The notes: generated by a model not told the origin, from the letters alone. A stretch of 64,000 nt of DNA from Streptomyces sp. NP160 (GCF_006335115.1 NZ_VDMJ01000044.1:85863-149862), one strand, 5' to 3'; positions 47,886 to 57,478 are shown, counted from the first letter of the stretch. Translations and numbers: made by a program.

Positions 47886-49123
47886 CAGGCCTGCTCGCGC
47901 AGCAGCGCCGCGAGGTCGAAGCCGGCGCGGGCGAAGCGCTCCTCGTGCGGCGCCGCGGCGGTGCCACGGACCAGGCGCGGGCTGCCGCCGTCCAGCACGG
48001 TGCCGAAGACGGTGCCGGTCTCGATGACGCCGCCCTCCACGCGGCCTGGCACGGCGAGCACCTCGCGGACGCGCCGGCGGCCGTCGGCCTCCAGCGCCAC
48101 GTGCACCACCAGGTCGACGGCGGAGGCGACCGTCGGGACGACGAAGTCCGCGGTGACGTTCGGGCCGGCCAGCAGCGGCAGCGTGCACAGCTTGGTCACG
48201 GCCTCGCGGGCGCTGTTGGCGTGCACGGTGGCCATGCCCGGGAGGCCGGAGTTCAGCGCGATGAGCAGGTCCAGGCTCTCCGCCTGGCGCACCTCACCCA
48301 CCACGAGGCGGTCGGGGCGCATCCGCAGCGCCTCCTTGACCAGGCGGCGCAGCGTGATCTCCCCGGTGCCCTCCAGGCTGGGCTGGCGGCACTGCAGGCC
48401 CACGACGTCGCGGCCGGCGAAGGCCAGCTCGAAGACCTCCTCGACCGTGATGACGCGCTCGCGGGAGGGGATGGCCGCCGAGAGGCAGTTGAGCATGGTG
48501 GTCTTGCCGGCCTGCGTGCCCCCGGCCACGAGCACGTTCAGCCCGGAGGCGACGGCGGCGTCGAGGAAGGCGGCGCAGCCGGCCGTCAGGGTGCCGAGCT
48601 GCACGAGGTGCTCGGTGCGGGAGGCCTTCACCACGAACTTGCGGATGTTCACGGCCCAGTGGCGGCGCGTGACGTCGGGGATGGCGACGTGCAGTCGGGC
48701 GCCCGAGGGCAGGGCCGCGTCCACGAAGGGTGAGCTGAGGTCGAGGCGGCGGCCGGTGGTGCGGAGCATGCGCTCGACGAGGTCGTGCACGGCGCTCTCG
48801 GTCAGGATCGTGGTGGTGAGCTCCGAGCGGCCGCCGCGCGCGACGAACACCTTGCCGGGCTCGTTGATCCAGATCTCCTCGACCTCGGGGTCGTCCAGGT
48901 GCACCTGCAGCGGGCCGAAGCCCGCGACGGCGTCGACGACGGCGCGCACGGTGCCGCTGCGGTCGGACAGGCCCGGCAGGACGCCCTGCAGGGACCGCTC
49001 GTCGTAGTCGGCGACGACCTCCTCCACCAGGCGGCGCACCACCTCGGCGTCGGCCGAGGGGTCCAGCGCGCGCCGGCGCACCAGCTCGCGGACCTCGTCC
49101 TCGACGATGGCGGTCGCTTCCAC
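47885..49123 (-). CDS. tadA: TadA/CpaF-type pilus assembly ATPase
   Basis: 412 residues, VirB11-like hexameric ATPase driving Flp pilus assembly. N-terminal domain (FGPLQVHLDDPEVEEIWINE), Walker A AGGTQAGKTTMLN, Asp box TVEEVFEL, Walker B RPDRLVVGEVR, and a His-box region with GLPGMATVHANSAREAV. GTG at 49123 with AGGAGG upstream. First gene of the tad operon, divergent from the FHA-FtsK gene. Confidence 0.92.
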   Translation of the reverse strand: MEATAIVEDEVRELVRRRALDPSADAEVVRRLVEEVVADYDERSLQGVLPGLSDRSGTVRAVVDAVAGFGPLQVHLDDPEVEEIWINEPGKVFVARGGRSELTTTILTESAVHDLVERMLRTTGRRLDLSSPFVDAALPSGARLHVAIPDVTRRHWAVNIRKFVVKASRTEHLVQLGTLTAGCAAFLDAAVASGLNVLVAGGTQAGKTTMLNCLSAAIPSRERVITVEEVFELAFAGRDVVGLQCRQPSLEGTGEITLRRLVKEALRMRPDRLVVGEVRQAESLDLLIALNSGLPGMATVHANSAREAVTKLCTLPLLAGPNVTADFVVPTVASAVDLVVHVALEADGRRRVREVLAVPGRVEGGVIETGTVFGTVLDGGSPRLVRGTAAAPHEERFARAGFDLAALLREQA

Positions 49124-49323
49124 GCCCGTCCCCTCCTGCTCTCCAGCGGTCCTGCAGACCTCCTGCAGCCCTGGCGCCGTGTCGGGCGCCGCGGCGCAGC
49201 CCCCGGAGCCCGAGGCGGGTGGAGGCGGCGCGGGACCGACGCTAGAGAGCGGCGCGCGCGGAGGGCTGGCGAGCGGGTGACCCCCCGCACCCGAGGCGGG
49301 TGCCCCCCGACCGAGAGACGATC

Positions 49324-49346
49324 GATGATCACCCAGGGTGATCATC
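49324..49346. promoter_or_regulatory. 23-bp palindrome between tadA and the FHA-FtsK gene
   Basis: GATGATCACCC, central A, GGGTGATCATC: perfect 11-bp arms. A likely operator in the 365-bp divergent gap 49124-49488. A near copy of one arm (GATCATCACCC) lies at 63160 before the cpaB-like gene. The rest of the gap holds only a repeated CCCGAGGCGGGTG word (49207, 49290 area). Confidence 0.6.
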
Positions 49347-49488
49347 TTGAGCACCGACGAGCGGGCGAACCGGGCGCAAGCGTGACACTGCGCCACGAAC
49401 CGGGAGGTCGGCGGCGAAGCGGACCCGTCGTCCACAGGGCGGCGCGCGGTCTCGGCGGGGAACCGCCGGGCCGGTGCATGGTCGCGGT

Positions 49489-52400
49489 GTGCGCCTGGAG
49501 CTGACGGTCCGTGGCGCCGGGTGCGGTGGCCCCGGCGCCGACGTGGTGGTGGAGGCACCCGCCGGGACGCCGCTGTCCGCGGTGCTGCCGGACCTGGCGA
49601 CCGCGGCGGGCACCGCCCTCACACCCGCGGCGAGGGTCGTGGTCGACGGGCGGGGTGTCAGCCCCGACGCGGCGCTGGGCTCCCCGCCGCTCCTGCGGGG
49701 AGCGGTCCTGGCGGTCCTCGACGGCTCCGACCAGCTCGACCGGCTCGCCGGGCTCGCGCTGGGTGGGGCGGGCCCCCAGGGCCCCGGGAGCGGCGCCGTC
49801 GTCCTCCAGGTCCTGTCAGGGCCCGACGCCGGTCTGCGCGCCCCCCTGCCGCTGGGCCGGTGCTGGGTGGGCCGCGGGGACGGCTCGCTGCTGCCCCTGC
49901 GGGACCCGACCGCCTCCCGCTGCCACGTCGAGCTCGACCGCTCACCGGCCGGCACCCGCGTCCGCGACCCCGGCTCCGCCAACGGGGCCCACCTCGACGG
50001 CCGCCCGCTGGCGCGGGAGTGGACGGCGCTGCCCGCCGGCGCGCTGCTGCAGGTGGGGGCCGGCGTGCTCCGGGTGGCGCCGGCCGAGGTCCGGACGGCC
50101 CGGGCCGCGCTCCCCGACGGCCTCGGCGGGCTCGTCCTGGACGGGCCCGCGCCGGACCCCGCCGCAGCCGGCCTCCCGCCCGACCCCGGCCCCGTGGAGG
50201 TCGTGGTCCCCGCGACGCCGTCGCCGTCCGCACCCGCACCGGTGATGTGGGTGGCGGTCCTCGCACCGGCCCTGGTCGCCGTCCCGCTCGCGCTCCTGTG
50301 GTCCCCCGTGGCGCTGCTCCTCGCGGGCACGGGCCCGCTGGTCGCGCTGCTCACCGCGTGGGGCGACCGGCGGGGGCGCCGGCGCCAGCACGTCCGGGCC
50401 CTGGAGGACCACCGCGCCGCGGTCTGGAGGTCCCGGGCCCGCTCGGAGCGGGCGCTGGCCGCGGAGCGCGCCGCGCTGGAGCTGCTGCACCCCGCGGCGG
50501 GGGCGCTGCTCGACCTCGCGCACGAGCGCAGCCCGCTGCTCTGGTCGAGATCCGCACCGCGGACGCAGGACGGGGGCGAGCGGGACGGCGCAGCGGCCCA
50601 CCCTTGGGTGCGGCTGGGGACGGCGCGGGTGCCGAGTCGCGTGGTGGTCCGCGGCGGCGCCCACCCGGAGGAGGCGGAGGCCCCCCCCGACCACCACGAC
50701 GACGGCGGTGCGCCGGACGGGAGCTCGGGCGCCGACGGTCCCGGCCGGCAGCGCCTGGAGCACGAGGCCGGTCCGCTGCTGGCGGACCTCACCGGCCTGC
50801 GCCGCGTGGTGGTGCGCGGCGACGGGGAGGCGGCCCGCGCGGCCGCGCGCGCCCTGGTCTGCCAGCTCGTCGCGCTGCACCCGCCCGAGCGGCTCGAGCT
50901 GCTCCTGCCCGACGGCGCGCTGCTCCCCGGCGGCCGGTCCCCGGCGTGGAGCTGGGCGCGCTGGCTGCCTCACGCGAGGTCTCCCGGGAGGGGTGGACGC
51001 GCCGTCGGCGCGTCGCCGCGGGCCCGCCTCACCGTCGTCGAGCGAACGGACCCGGCCGCAGTGATGAGCGCCGCGGAGGCGCTGGCGGACCGGGGCACCA
51101 CCCTGGTCGTCCTCGCCGACGACGCGGGCGGACCCCGGCTCGACGTCCCCGCGGCCGCGGGGACCGGCGTCCTGTCCGTCGAGGCGGGTGGCACCGCGAC
51201 GTGGTCCGCTGCCGGCCGCACGACGCCCCTCGTGGCCGACCTGCTGACCCCCGCCCGGTCGGAGCAGCTGGCCCGGGCGCTCGCCCCGCTGCGCGGCCCC
51301 GACGGGGCGCCGCAGGACGGGAGCCGGGTCGTCCCCGCCCTCACGACCCTCCTGGCCGCCCCGTCCGGCCCGGACGCGTCGGACCCGCTGGACCCGCTGG
51401 ACCCGCTGGACCCGCTGGCAGTGGCGCGCCGCTGGGACGCGCCCCGCGGCGCGGGTGCCGCTGCGGTGGTGGGCGTGCGGCCCGGCGGTGCCCCCTGGGT
51501 GCTCGACCTCGACCGGGACGGGCCGCACGCGCTGGTGGCGGGCACCACCGGAGCGGGGAAGAGCTCCCTCCTCGTGGCCTGGGTCCTCGCCCTGGCGGTG
51601 GCGGTGCCGCCGGAGGAGCTGTCCGTGGTGCTCGTCGACTACAAGGGCGGCGCCACCGCGGGCCGCCTGGAGGGCCTGCCCCACCTGGTGGGTGCCGTCA
51701 CCGACCTCGACGAGCACCTGGCGCAGCGAGCACTGACCTCGCTCACCGCCGAGGTCCGCCGCCGCGAGCGCGTGCTGGCCGACCACGGCGTGGCGGACCG
51801 CGCCGAGCTGGTGCGCACCCGCCGCGACGGGGCGCGCCTGCTGCCGCGCCTGCTGGTGGTGGTGGACGAGGTGCGGGTCCTGGTCGACGAGGTGCCCGAC
51901 CTCGTGCCCGGCCTGGTGCGCCTGGCGACGGTGGGCCGCTCCCTGGGCGTGCACCTGGTGCTCGCCACGCAGCGCCCGGCGGGGGCGGTGAGCGCCGACG
52001 CGCGCGCGTGCACCAACCTGCGCGTGGCGCTGCGGGTGCGCGACGCCCCGGACTCCCTCGACGTCCTCGACGACCCCGGCGCAGCCCACCTGCCGCCGGA
52101 CCGCCCGGGGGCCGCACTCGTGCGGCGCGGCGGCCTGGACCTGGAGGCGGTGCAGGTGGCGTCGCTGGTGCGCCACCCGCCCACCCCGGTGCGGGTGCTG
52201 GCGAGCGGCCACGGGCCTGCCGAGACTGCGGTCCCCGTCGACGAGGTGCCGCTGCTCGTGACCTGCCTGCGGGCCGCGGCGCAGCACCGCGGCGCCACCG
52301 CGGGGGCAGCGCCCTGGCTGCCGCCCCTGCCGGACCTGCTGCAGTGGCGCCACCCCCGCGACGTCCCCGCGGACCGGGACGACGCGGACGACCGGGACGA

Positions 52401-53838
52401 CCGGGACGACGACGGGGGCGGCGGTCGCCGCACCCGCGGCCTGTCGCTGGGGCTGCTCGACGAGCCGGAGGTGCCGTCACAGCGGGTGCTGCGCTGGGAC
52501 GCCCGCTCACCGCTCGCCGTGTGCGGAGGACCGGGCTCGGGACGGACGTCGCTGCTGCGCTGGCTCGCCGCCGCGAGCTCGCAGGAGGTGCACCTCGTGG
52601 GCGACCCGGAGGAGCTGGCCGGCGCTGCGCGGCTGCCGCACGTGGCCAGCACCGTCGACCCGGACGACGGTGAGCACCTCGTGCGCCTCCTGCAGCACCT
52701 CGCCGGCGCCGTCCGGAGCCGCCCTGCGGACGCGCCGGGCGGCGCGCCCCTGCTGCTCGTCGACGGCGCCGACCGCGTCCTGGCGGGGCGGGCCGCGCGC
52801 GGACAGCGCCAGGAGGCCGACGCCGCCGCTGACCTGCTGGCCGGGCTGGTCGCCGCCGGTGCGCCCGTCGTGCTGGGGTGCGACGCGGCCGCGCTGTCCT
52901 CACGCGCCCTGGCCGGCGTGCGGGAGGTGCTGCTCCTCGCGCCCGCGGACCGCAGCGCCGCGGTGCTCGCCGGGGTGCCGACGGCGTCGACGCCGGTCCA
53001 CTGGCCCCCGGGCAGGGCGCTGCGGCTGCGCCCCGGCCCGCTGCGCGAGTGCCAGCTGCCGCTGCTCGACCCGGCGCAGCTGGCCAGCACCCCGCCGGCG
53101 GTCAGCGACCGAGAGCGCCGGGCCGCACCGGTCCCCGCGCTGCCGGAGCAGCTCCCCCTGGACGCGCTGCGCGCGCTCGCCACCCCTCTCGCCCTGCCGG
53201 AGGGTCCGCCGGCACCACTCGTGGTGGGCGTCGGTGGCCTGCGGGCCGCGCCCGTCGGGCTCGACCTGGGCCTCGGCGCCGGGGCGCTGGTGGTCGGGCC
53301 CGCGGGCTCCGGCCGGACCAGCGCCCTGCACCTGCTCGCCGCGCAGGCGGGAGCCGCCGGACGCGCCTGCGTGCTCGTCCAGCCGCGCCCCCCGCTGCCC
53401 GGGGCACCACCGCCCGCGCACCGCGCCCCTGGGCCGGCGGTGACCGGCACGGACGCGGACGCCGCGCGGGCGCTCCTCGCCGCGCTGGGAGACGCCGCGG
53501 CGCAGGCCCCACCGGGCGCCGGCGTGCCGCTGGTGCTCGTCGACGACGCCGACCTCCTGCTGGGCAGCCCCCTGGAGGCGCTCCTGCTCGACCTCGCCGA
53601 CGGTGACGGGCCGGCCTGCGCCGTCGTGGCCGCGGGCACCAGCGGGCTCCTCCCGGCCCACCGCGGGCTCGCGGTGGCGCTGCGCCGCCACCGCACCGGA
53701 CTGCTCCTGCACCCGCTGGGCCCCGGGGACGCGGAGCTGCTCGGCGCACGGGCACCGGTCGTCCGCGGCGGTCCGCCGGGGCGGGCGAGCCTGGTGGAGG
53801 CGGGCGCCCTCGTCGTCGTCCAGCTGGCCCGGCCGTGA
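49489..53838 (+). CDS. FHA domain and tandem FtsK/SpoIIIE ATPase (EssC/EccC-like)
   Basis: 1,449 residues. Order: beta-grasp-like N-terminus (about 1-85), FHA domain (about 108-185, with RCWVGRGDGS and NGAHLDGRPL), two transmembrane segments (about 250-292), then three P-loop domains. Domain 1 is intact (AGTTGAGKSSLL near 685, DYKGGAT, LVVVDEVR). Domains 2 and 3 have Arg in place of the Walker A Lys (GGPGSGRTS near 1013; GPAGSGRTS near 1270). The layout is that of type VII secretion EssC/EccC, yet no WXG100 protein or other ESX gene is adjacent. Start GTG 49489 preferred over 49474; neither has a Shine-Dalgarno. Confidence 0.85.
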   Translation: MRLELTVRGAGCGGPGADVVVEAPAGTPLSAVLPDLATAAGTALTPAARVVVDGRGVSPDAALGSPPLLRGAVLAVLDGSDQLDRLAGLALGGAGPQGPGSGAVVLQVLSGPDAGLRAPLPLGRCWVGRGDGSLLPLRDPTASRCHVELDRSPAGTRVRDPGSANGAHLDGRPLAREWTALPAGALLQVGAGVLRVAPAEVRTARAALPDGLGGLVLDGPAPDPAAAGLPPDPGPVEVVVPATPSPSAPAPVMWVAVLAPALVAVPLALLWSPVALLLAGTGPLVALLTAWGDRRGRRRQHVRALEDHRAAVWRSRARSERALAAERAALELLHPAAGALLDLAHERSPLLWSRSAPRTQDGGERDGAAAHPWVRLGTARVPSRVVVRGGAHPEEAEAPPDHHDDGGAPDGSSGADGPGRQRLEHEAGPLLADLTGLRRVVVRGDGEAARAAARALVCQLVALHPPERLELLLPDGALLPGGRSPAWSWARWLPHARSPGRGGRAVGASPRARLTVVERTDPAAVMSAAEALADRGTTLVVLADDAGGPRLDVPAAAGTGVLSVEAGGTATWSAAGRTTPLVADLLTPARSEQLARALAPLRGPDGAPQDGSRVVPALTTLLAAPSGPDASDPLDPLDPLDPLAVARRWDAPRGAGAAAVVGVRPGGAPWVLDLDRDGPHALVAGTTGAGKSSLLVAWVLALAVAVPPEELSVVLVDYKGGATAGRLEGLPHLVGAVTDLDEHLAQRALTSLTAEVRRRERVLADHGVADRAELVRTRRDGARLLPRLLVVVDEVRVLVDEVPDLVPGLVRLATVGRSLGVHLVLATQRPAGAVSADARACTNLRVALRVRDAPDSLDVLDDPGAAHLPPDRPGAALVRRGGLDLEAVQVASLVRHPPTPVRVLASGHGPAETAVPVDEVPLLVTCLRAAAQHRGATAGAAPWLPPLPDLLQWRHPRDVPADRDDADDRDDRDDDGGGGRRTRGLSLGLLDEPEVPSQRVLRWDARSPLAVCGGPGSGRTSLLRWLAAASSQEVHLVGDPEELAGAARLPHVASTVDPDDGEHLVRLLQHLAGAVRSRPADAPGGAPLLLVDGADRVLAGRAARGQRQEADAAADLLAGLVAAGAPVVLGCDAAALSSRALAGVREVLLLAPADRSAAVLAGVPTASTPVHWPPGRALRLRPGPLRECQLPLLDPAQLASTPPAVSDRERRAAPVPALPEQLPLDALRALATPLALPEGPPAPLVVGVGGLRAAPVGLDLGLGAGALVVGPAGSGRTSALHLLAAQAGAAGRACVLVQPRPPLPGAPPPAHRAPGPAVTGTDADAARALLAALGDAAAQAPPGAGVPLVLVDDADLLLGSPLEALLLDLADGDGPACAVVAAGTSGLLPAHRGLAVALRRHRTGLLLHPLGPGDAELLGARAPVVRGGPPGRASLVEAGALVVVQLARP
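51382..51417 (+). repeat. 9-bp tandem repeat in the FHA-FtsK gene
   Basis: Four exact copies of GACCCGCTG encode (D-P-L)4 just before the first ATPase domain. Confidence 0.85.
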
Positions 53839-53856
53839 GCCGCTCGGGCAGCCCCG

Positions 53857-54933
53857 TCAGCGACGCGCCAGGTGCACCACGAGACCCCGGTGGTCGGTGT
53901 CCCCCACGGTGACCACCTGCGCCGACAGGACCCGCCACGCGCGGCCGTCCACGAGGACGTGGTCGATCGGGGCCGCCAGCAGCGTCGGCACCGAGGCGGG
54001 CCAGGTCCCCAGGCCGCCGGCGCCGGCGGCCGCCGCAGCGTCGACGCACGGCCCGAGGTCGCGCAGGCCGGGGTGGTCGAGCGTGGCGTTGAGGTCACCG
54101 GCCACCACGGCCCCCGGCGAGCCGCTGCACGCGGCGACGGCCCGGGGCACGTCGGCCCGCCACCGCTGCACGAAGGTCCCCTGCGGCACGGGCGCCACGG
54201 GGTGCACCGCCACCACCGGCCCCGGAAGGGACGGCAGGGTGGCCGCCACGGCGGCGAGCTCCACGGAGGGCGCCGGCGCGGGGAGCGGGGACCCGAGGCC
54301 GTCGGCGAGGAGCAGGCTCGTGGCGTGCGTCGGCTCGGGTGAGGTGGTGGCCGTGGACGCGCTGAACACCGCGCCGTGCTGCTCGCGCAGCAGGTCCACC
54401 ACCTCCTGCGCCGCGGTGGCGGGCGTCTCGGGGAGCACCACGACGTCCGCCCCGGCCTCGCCGACCGCGTCGGCCACCTGGCGGGAGCTGGCACCGCCGT
54501 GCTCGGTGTTGAGGCTGAGCACCACGAGGTCGGCGCCGGCGGGAGGGGCGGCGGGCAGCACGCCGCGGGCCACCAGCACCCCCGCGTGGACCGCGGCGGC
54601 CAGCACGAGCCCCGCTGCGAGGACCGCCGCGGCCCCGGGAGTGCGGGCCCGCGGCCCGCGGGTCAGCAGGCGGACCAGCCCGCCCACCGCGAGCACGACC
54701 GCTGCGCCGGCGAGCAGGACGACGACGAGCGCCCCCCGGAAGGGCAGCAGCTGCGCCAGCGGCACCCTCCCCGCCAGCCCGAGGGCGCCGGGCAGCGCCG
54801 TGACCAGCGCTGGGAGGGCGAGGAGGCCCGCGACGGCGTGCGCCGCACGCGTGCGGCGCGGGCGACTCCGCCCGGCCGGGTGGGGGGCGGCGCGCGAGCT
54901 GGTGTCGAGGGAGTCCGCACCCGGCTGCTGCAC
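53857..54933 (-). CDS. Endonuclease/exonuclease/phosphatase (EEP) family membrane protein
   Basis: 358 residues. Three N-terminal transmembrane segments (about 30-120), then an extracytoplasmic EEP domain: VLSLNTEHGG, AGDLNATLDHPGLRDLG, IDHVLVDG and TDHRGLVV hold the Asn/Asp/His ligands. It could act on nucleic acid or phosphoester substrates at the cell surface. GTG at 54933. It converges on the FHA-FtsK gene with an 18-nt gap. Confidence 0.85.
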   Translation of the reverse strand: MQQPGADSLDTSSRAAPHPAGRSRPRRTRAAHAVAGLLALPALVTALPGALGLAGRVPLAQLLPFRGALVVVLLAGAAVVLAVGGLVRLLTRGPRARTPGAAAVLAAGLVLAAAVHAGVLVARGVLPAAPPAGADLVVLSLNTEHGGASSRQVADAVGEAGADVVVLPETPATAAQEVVDLLREQHGAVFSASTATTSPEPTHATSLLLADGLGSPLPAPAPSVELAAVAATLPSLPGPVVAVHPVAPVPQGTFVQRWRADVPRAVAACSGSPGAVVAGDLNATLDHPGLRDLGPCVDAAAAAGAGGLGTWPASVPTLLAAPIDHVLVDGRAWRVLSAQVVTVGDTDHRGLVVHLARR

Positions 54934-55018
54934 GCCCTCTACCGTGCCACCCGCGGGGGCCGGCGCAGAGCCGCACCGCGGGGGCGCACAGGACGGCACA
55001 GGAGAGGGGCGGAGGGGC

Positions 55019-55531
55019 GTGGCACCCAGGACGAGGGTCCGCTGGGCCGTGGAGGCGGACGTGGAGGCGGTCGACGGCCTCATCCGCCAGCTGGCGGTGT
55101 ACGAGCGCGAGCCCGACGCGGTCGAGGCCACCCCCGAGGACCTGCGCGCCGCCCTCTTCGGTCCCGACCCGCGGGTGCGGGCGCTGGTGGCGGAGGTGCT
55201 GGAGGGCGAGGCCTGGGTGGTGGCCGGGACGGCGATCTCCTTCACCACCTACTCCACCTGGACCGGCCGCCACGGCACCTGGCTGGAGGACCTCTTCGTC
55301 AGGCCCCAGCACCGCGGCCTGGGGCTCGGCAGGGCGCTGCTGTCCGCGCTGGCCGCCGACGCCGTGGCGAACGGGCACCGCCGGCTGGAGTGGTCGGTGC
55401 TCGACTGGAACACCCCGGCGCAGGCCGTCTACACCGCCATCGGCGCCCAGCCCCTGGAGGAGTGGACGCGCTGGCGCCTCGACGGGCCGGAGCTGGAGGC
55501 GCTGGCCGCCTCGGGCGCCGTCCCCGGCTGA
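55019..55531 (+). CDS. GNAT-family N-acetyltransferase (SSAT-like)
   Basis: A 170-residue GNAT: acetyl-CoA loop LEDLFVRPQHRGLGLGRALL and the later YTAIGAQPLEEW. The overall pattern resembles spermidine/diamine acetyltransferases, which is interesting given the putrescine genes at the other end of the window, but the substrate is not assured. GTG at 55019 with GGAGGGG upstream. Divergent from the EEP gene. Confidence 0.86.
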   Translation: MAPRTRVRWAVEADVEAVDGLIRQLAVYEREPDAVEATPEDLRAALFGPDPRVRALVAEVLEGEAWVVAGTAISFTTYSTWTGRHGTWLEDLFVRPQHRGLGLGRALLSALAADAVANGHRRLEWSVLDWNTPAQAVYTAIGAQPLEEWTRWRLDGPELEALAASGAVPG

Positions 55532-55568
55532 CCCCGGACCGGCCCGGACGCCCCCGAGCGGCCCAGCG

Positions 55569-55601
55569 CTGGCCCAGGACTGGCCCGGGACTGGCGCGGC
55601 C
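55569..55601. repeat. 11-bp tandem repeat between the GNAT and usfX genes
   Basis: CTGGCCCAGGA, CTGGCCCGGGA and a diverged third copy in the 207-bp gap. No promoter matching a SigF consensus is evident there. Confidence 0.6.
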
Positions 55602-55738
55602 CACCTGCGCGCCCCGGCGGACGGGTGCGACGATGACCGCGACGGCAGGCGTCAGCGGGCTCCGGCGCACGGCGGCTGCGGACGACGACGCGGCGCGGTG
55701 ACGGGCTGCGCGGGGCGCGAGCACGAGGAGGCGACGGC

Positions 55739-56221
55739 GTGACAGTTCCAGCAGACCGGTCGGCCGGCGCTCCCGCGGACGGCGCGGCACCGGTGGCCGG
55801 TGACCGCGTGGAGCTGGTGGTCCCCGCGGCGCCGGAGTACCTGTCGGTGCTGCGGACCGCCACCGCCGGTCTGGCCGCCCGCCTCGACCTCACGATCGAC
55901 GAGATCGAGGACCTCCGCATCGCCGTCGACGAGGCGTGCGCGCTGGTGCTGGGCCCGCAGGCCCTGGACGGCTCCCCCGACCTGCACGCCGTCGAGCCCG
56001 GCGCCGCGCCGGGTGCCGCCGTGCCGGTGCTCACCGCCCGCTTCGACCTCGTCGCCCCGGGCATGCGGGTGCGGGTCAGCGGCCCGGCGCAGACCCTGCC
56101 GACCCGCGACAGCTTCGCGTGGGCGGTGCTGGAGGCGCTGGTCAACGGCCTGGAGACGGGCCGCGACGACGCCGGGCGCCACTGGATCCAGCTGCGCCAC
56201 GACGGTCCCGGGCGCGGGTAG
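55739..56221 (+). CDS. SigF anti-sigma factor (UsfX/RsbW-like)
   Basis: 160 residues, GHKL-type ATPase fold as in mycobacterial UsfX. N-box region IDEIEDLRIAVDEACALVLG, with SFAWAVLEALVNGLETG later. It would hold SigF inactive until an anti-sigma-antagonist binds. GTG at 55739 with GAGGAGG 7 nt upstream. It sits 12 nt before sigF, the usual order. The antagonist gene is not in the window. Confidence 0.85.
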   Translation: MTVPADRSAGAPADGAAPVAGDRVELVVPAAPEYLSVLRTATAGLAARLDLTIDEIEDLRIAVDEACALVLGPQALDGSPDLHAVEPGAAPGAAVPVLTARFDLVAPGMRVRVSGPAQTLPTRDSFAWAVLEALVNGLETGRDDAGRHWIQLRHDGPGRG

Positions 56222-56233
56222 CGCGGACCCACC

Positions 56234-57049
56234 GTGAGCGCGCAGGGCCCCGACGGCTCCCCCTCCTCGCTGGTGCGGGCCACCGTGCCCGAGCAGAACC
56301 CCGGCCCCCACCCGGACCTGCCCCCCGAGCTGCTCGAGCTGTCGCGGCTGCCCGAGGGCGACCCGCGCCGCACCGCGCTGCGGAACCGGGTGGTGGAGGC
56401 CCACCTGCCCCTGGTGCGCCACCTCGCGCGGCGCTACGCCGACCGCGGGGAGCCCATGGACGACCTGGTGCAGGTGGGCACGATCGGCCTGCTGAAGGCC
56501 GTCGACAGGTACGACCCCGAGCGCGGCGTGCCGTTCTCCGCCTTCGCCGTGCCCACCGTGCTCGGGGAGATCCGCCGCCACTTCCGCGACCGCGGGTGGG
56601 CCGTGCGCGTCCCGCGGCGCCTGCAGGAGCTCTCGCGCACCCTCGCCGACGCCCGCACCGACCTCACCCAGGAGCTGGGCCGGGCGCCCACGGTCGCGGA
56701 GCTGGCCGAGCGCGCCCAAGTGGACGAGGACGCGGTGCTCGAGGGCATGGAGTCGGCCGGGGCGTACACGACGGTGCCGCTGGACACCGGCGAGGTCGAC
56801 GCGCCCGGCGCCTGGCTCGCCACGGACGACGAGGCGCTCAGGGTGGTGGAGGACCGCGAGGCGCTGCGCCCGCTGCTGGCGCGCCTGCCCGCGCGCGAGC
56901 GGCGCATCATCGCGCTGCGCTTCGTGCGGGGGATGTCGCAGTCCCAGATCGCCGAGGAGGTCGGCATCTCGCAGATGCACGTCTCCCGGCTGCTGTCGCG
57001 GACCCTGGCCACGATGCGGGCCGAGCTCGGCGACGGCGCCCAGGGCTGA
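56234..57049 (+). CDS. sigF: RNA polymerase sigma factor SigF (SigB/SigF/SigG family)
   Basis: 271 residues, group-3 sigma. Region 2: GEPMDDLVQVGTIGLLKAVD then FSAFAVPTVLGEIRRHFRD; region 3: LQELSRTLADARTDLTQELG; region 4: GMSQSQIAEEVGISQMHVSR. General stress or stationary-phase sigma of actinobacteria, partner of the upstream anti-sigma factor. GTG at 56234. Confidence 0.93.
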   Translation: MSAQGPDGSPSSLVRATVPEQNPGPHPDLPPELLELSRLPEGDPRRTALRNRVVEAHLPLVRHLARRYADRGEPMDDLVQVGTIGLLKAVDRYDPERGVPFSAFAVPTVLGEIRRHFRDRGWAVRVPRRLQELSRTLADARTDLTQELGRAPTVAELAERAQVDEDAVLEGMESAGAYTTVPLDTGEVDAPGAWLATDDEALRVVEDREALRPLLARLPARERRIIALRFVRGMSQSQIAEEVGISQMHVSRLLSRTLATMRAELGDGAQG

Positions 57050-57070
57050 GCACCGCCGTCGGTGCCGGGG

Positions 57071-57478
57071 TCAGTGGACGGGGGGCCCCGCGGCGTCGTC
57101 GTCGCCCACCCACACCGACAGCGCCCTCGACGCGAGGCACACGCCGGCCACCACGGCCAGCACCACGAAGACCGCCGCCACCGGCCACAGCGGCCCGGTG
57201 ACGAGCGGCGCCGTCAGCACCACCTGGAACAGCTGCCAGGTGATCAGCGGCGCCCGCCCCCAGCGGCTCCGCCCCAGCAGCGCCCGGGAGCACAGCACCA
57301 GGCCCACGGCGAGCGCAGCAGCCAGGACGGCGGTGGCCACCGCTCCGGTGGGCACCGCCGCCGCGCCGCGGCTGAGCTCGACCCCGTAGAAGACCACCAC
57401 GGCGACCAGCGCCAGCGCCTCCGCGGCGACGACGCCCACGGCCACGACCAGCGCCGTCGGCCGCTCCCCGCTCCTCAC
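57071..57478 (-). CDS. Small four-helix membrane protein, unknown function
   Basis: 135 residues with four hydrophobic segments (ALVVAVGVVAAEALALVAVV first; PVAAVFVVLAVVAGVCLASR last) and an acidic C-terminus. No family recognised with confidence. GTG at 57478 (9 nt after GGAGG); GTG at 57487 is also possible. It converges on sigF with a 21-nt gap. Confidence 0.7.
   Translation of the reverse strand: MRSGERPTALVVAVGVVAAEALALVAVVVFYGVELSRGAAAVPTGAVATAVLAAALAVGLVLCSRALLGRSRWGRAPLITWQLFQVVLTAPLVTGPLWPVAAVFVVLAVVAGVCLASRALSVWVGDDDAAGPPVH

Noticed and set aside
55633-55701. A 23-codon ATG frame between the GNAT and usfX genes
   Set aside because: No ribosome-binding site and an Ala/Asp-rich product with no recognisable pattern; it overlaps the presumed leader of usfX.
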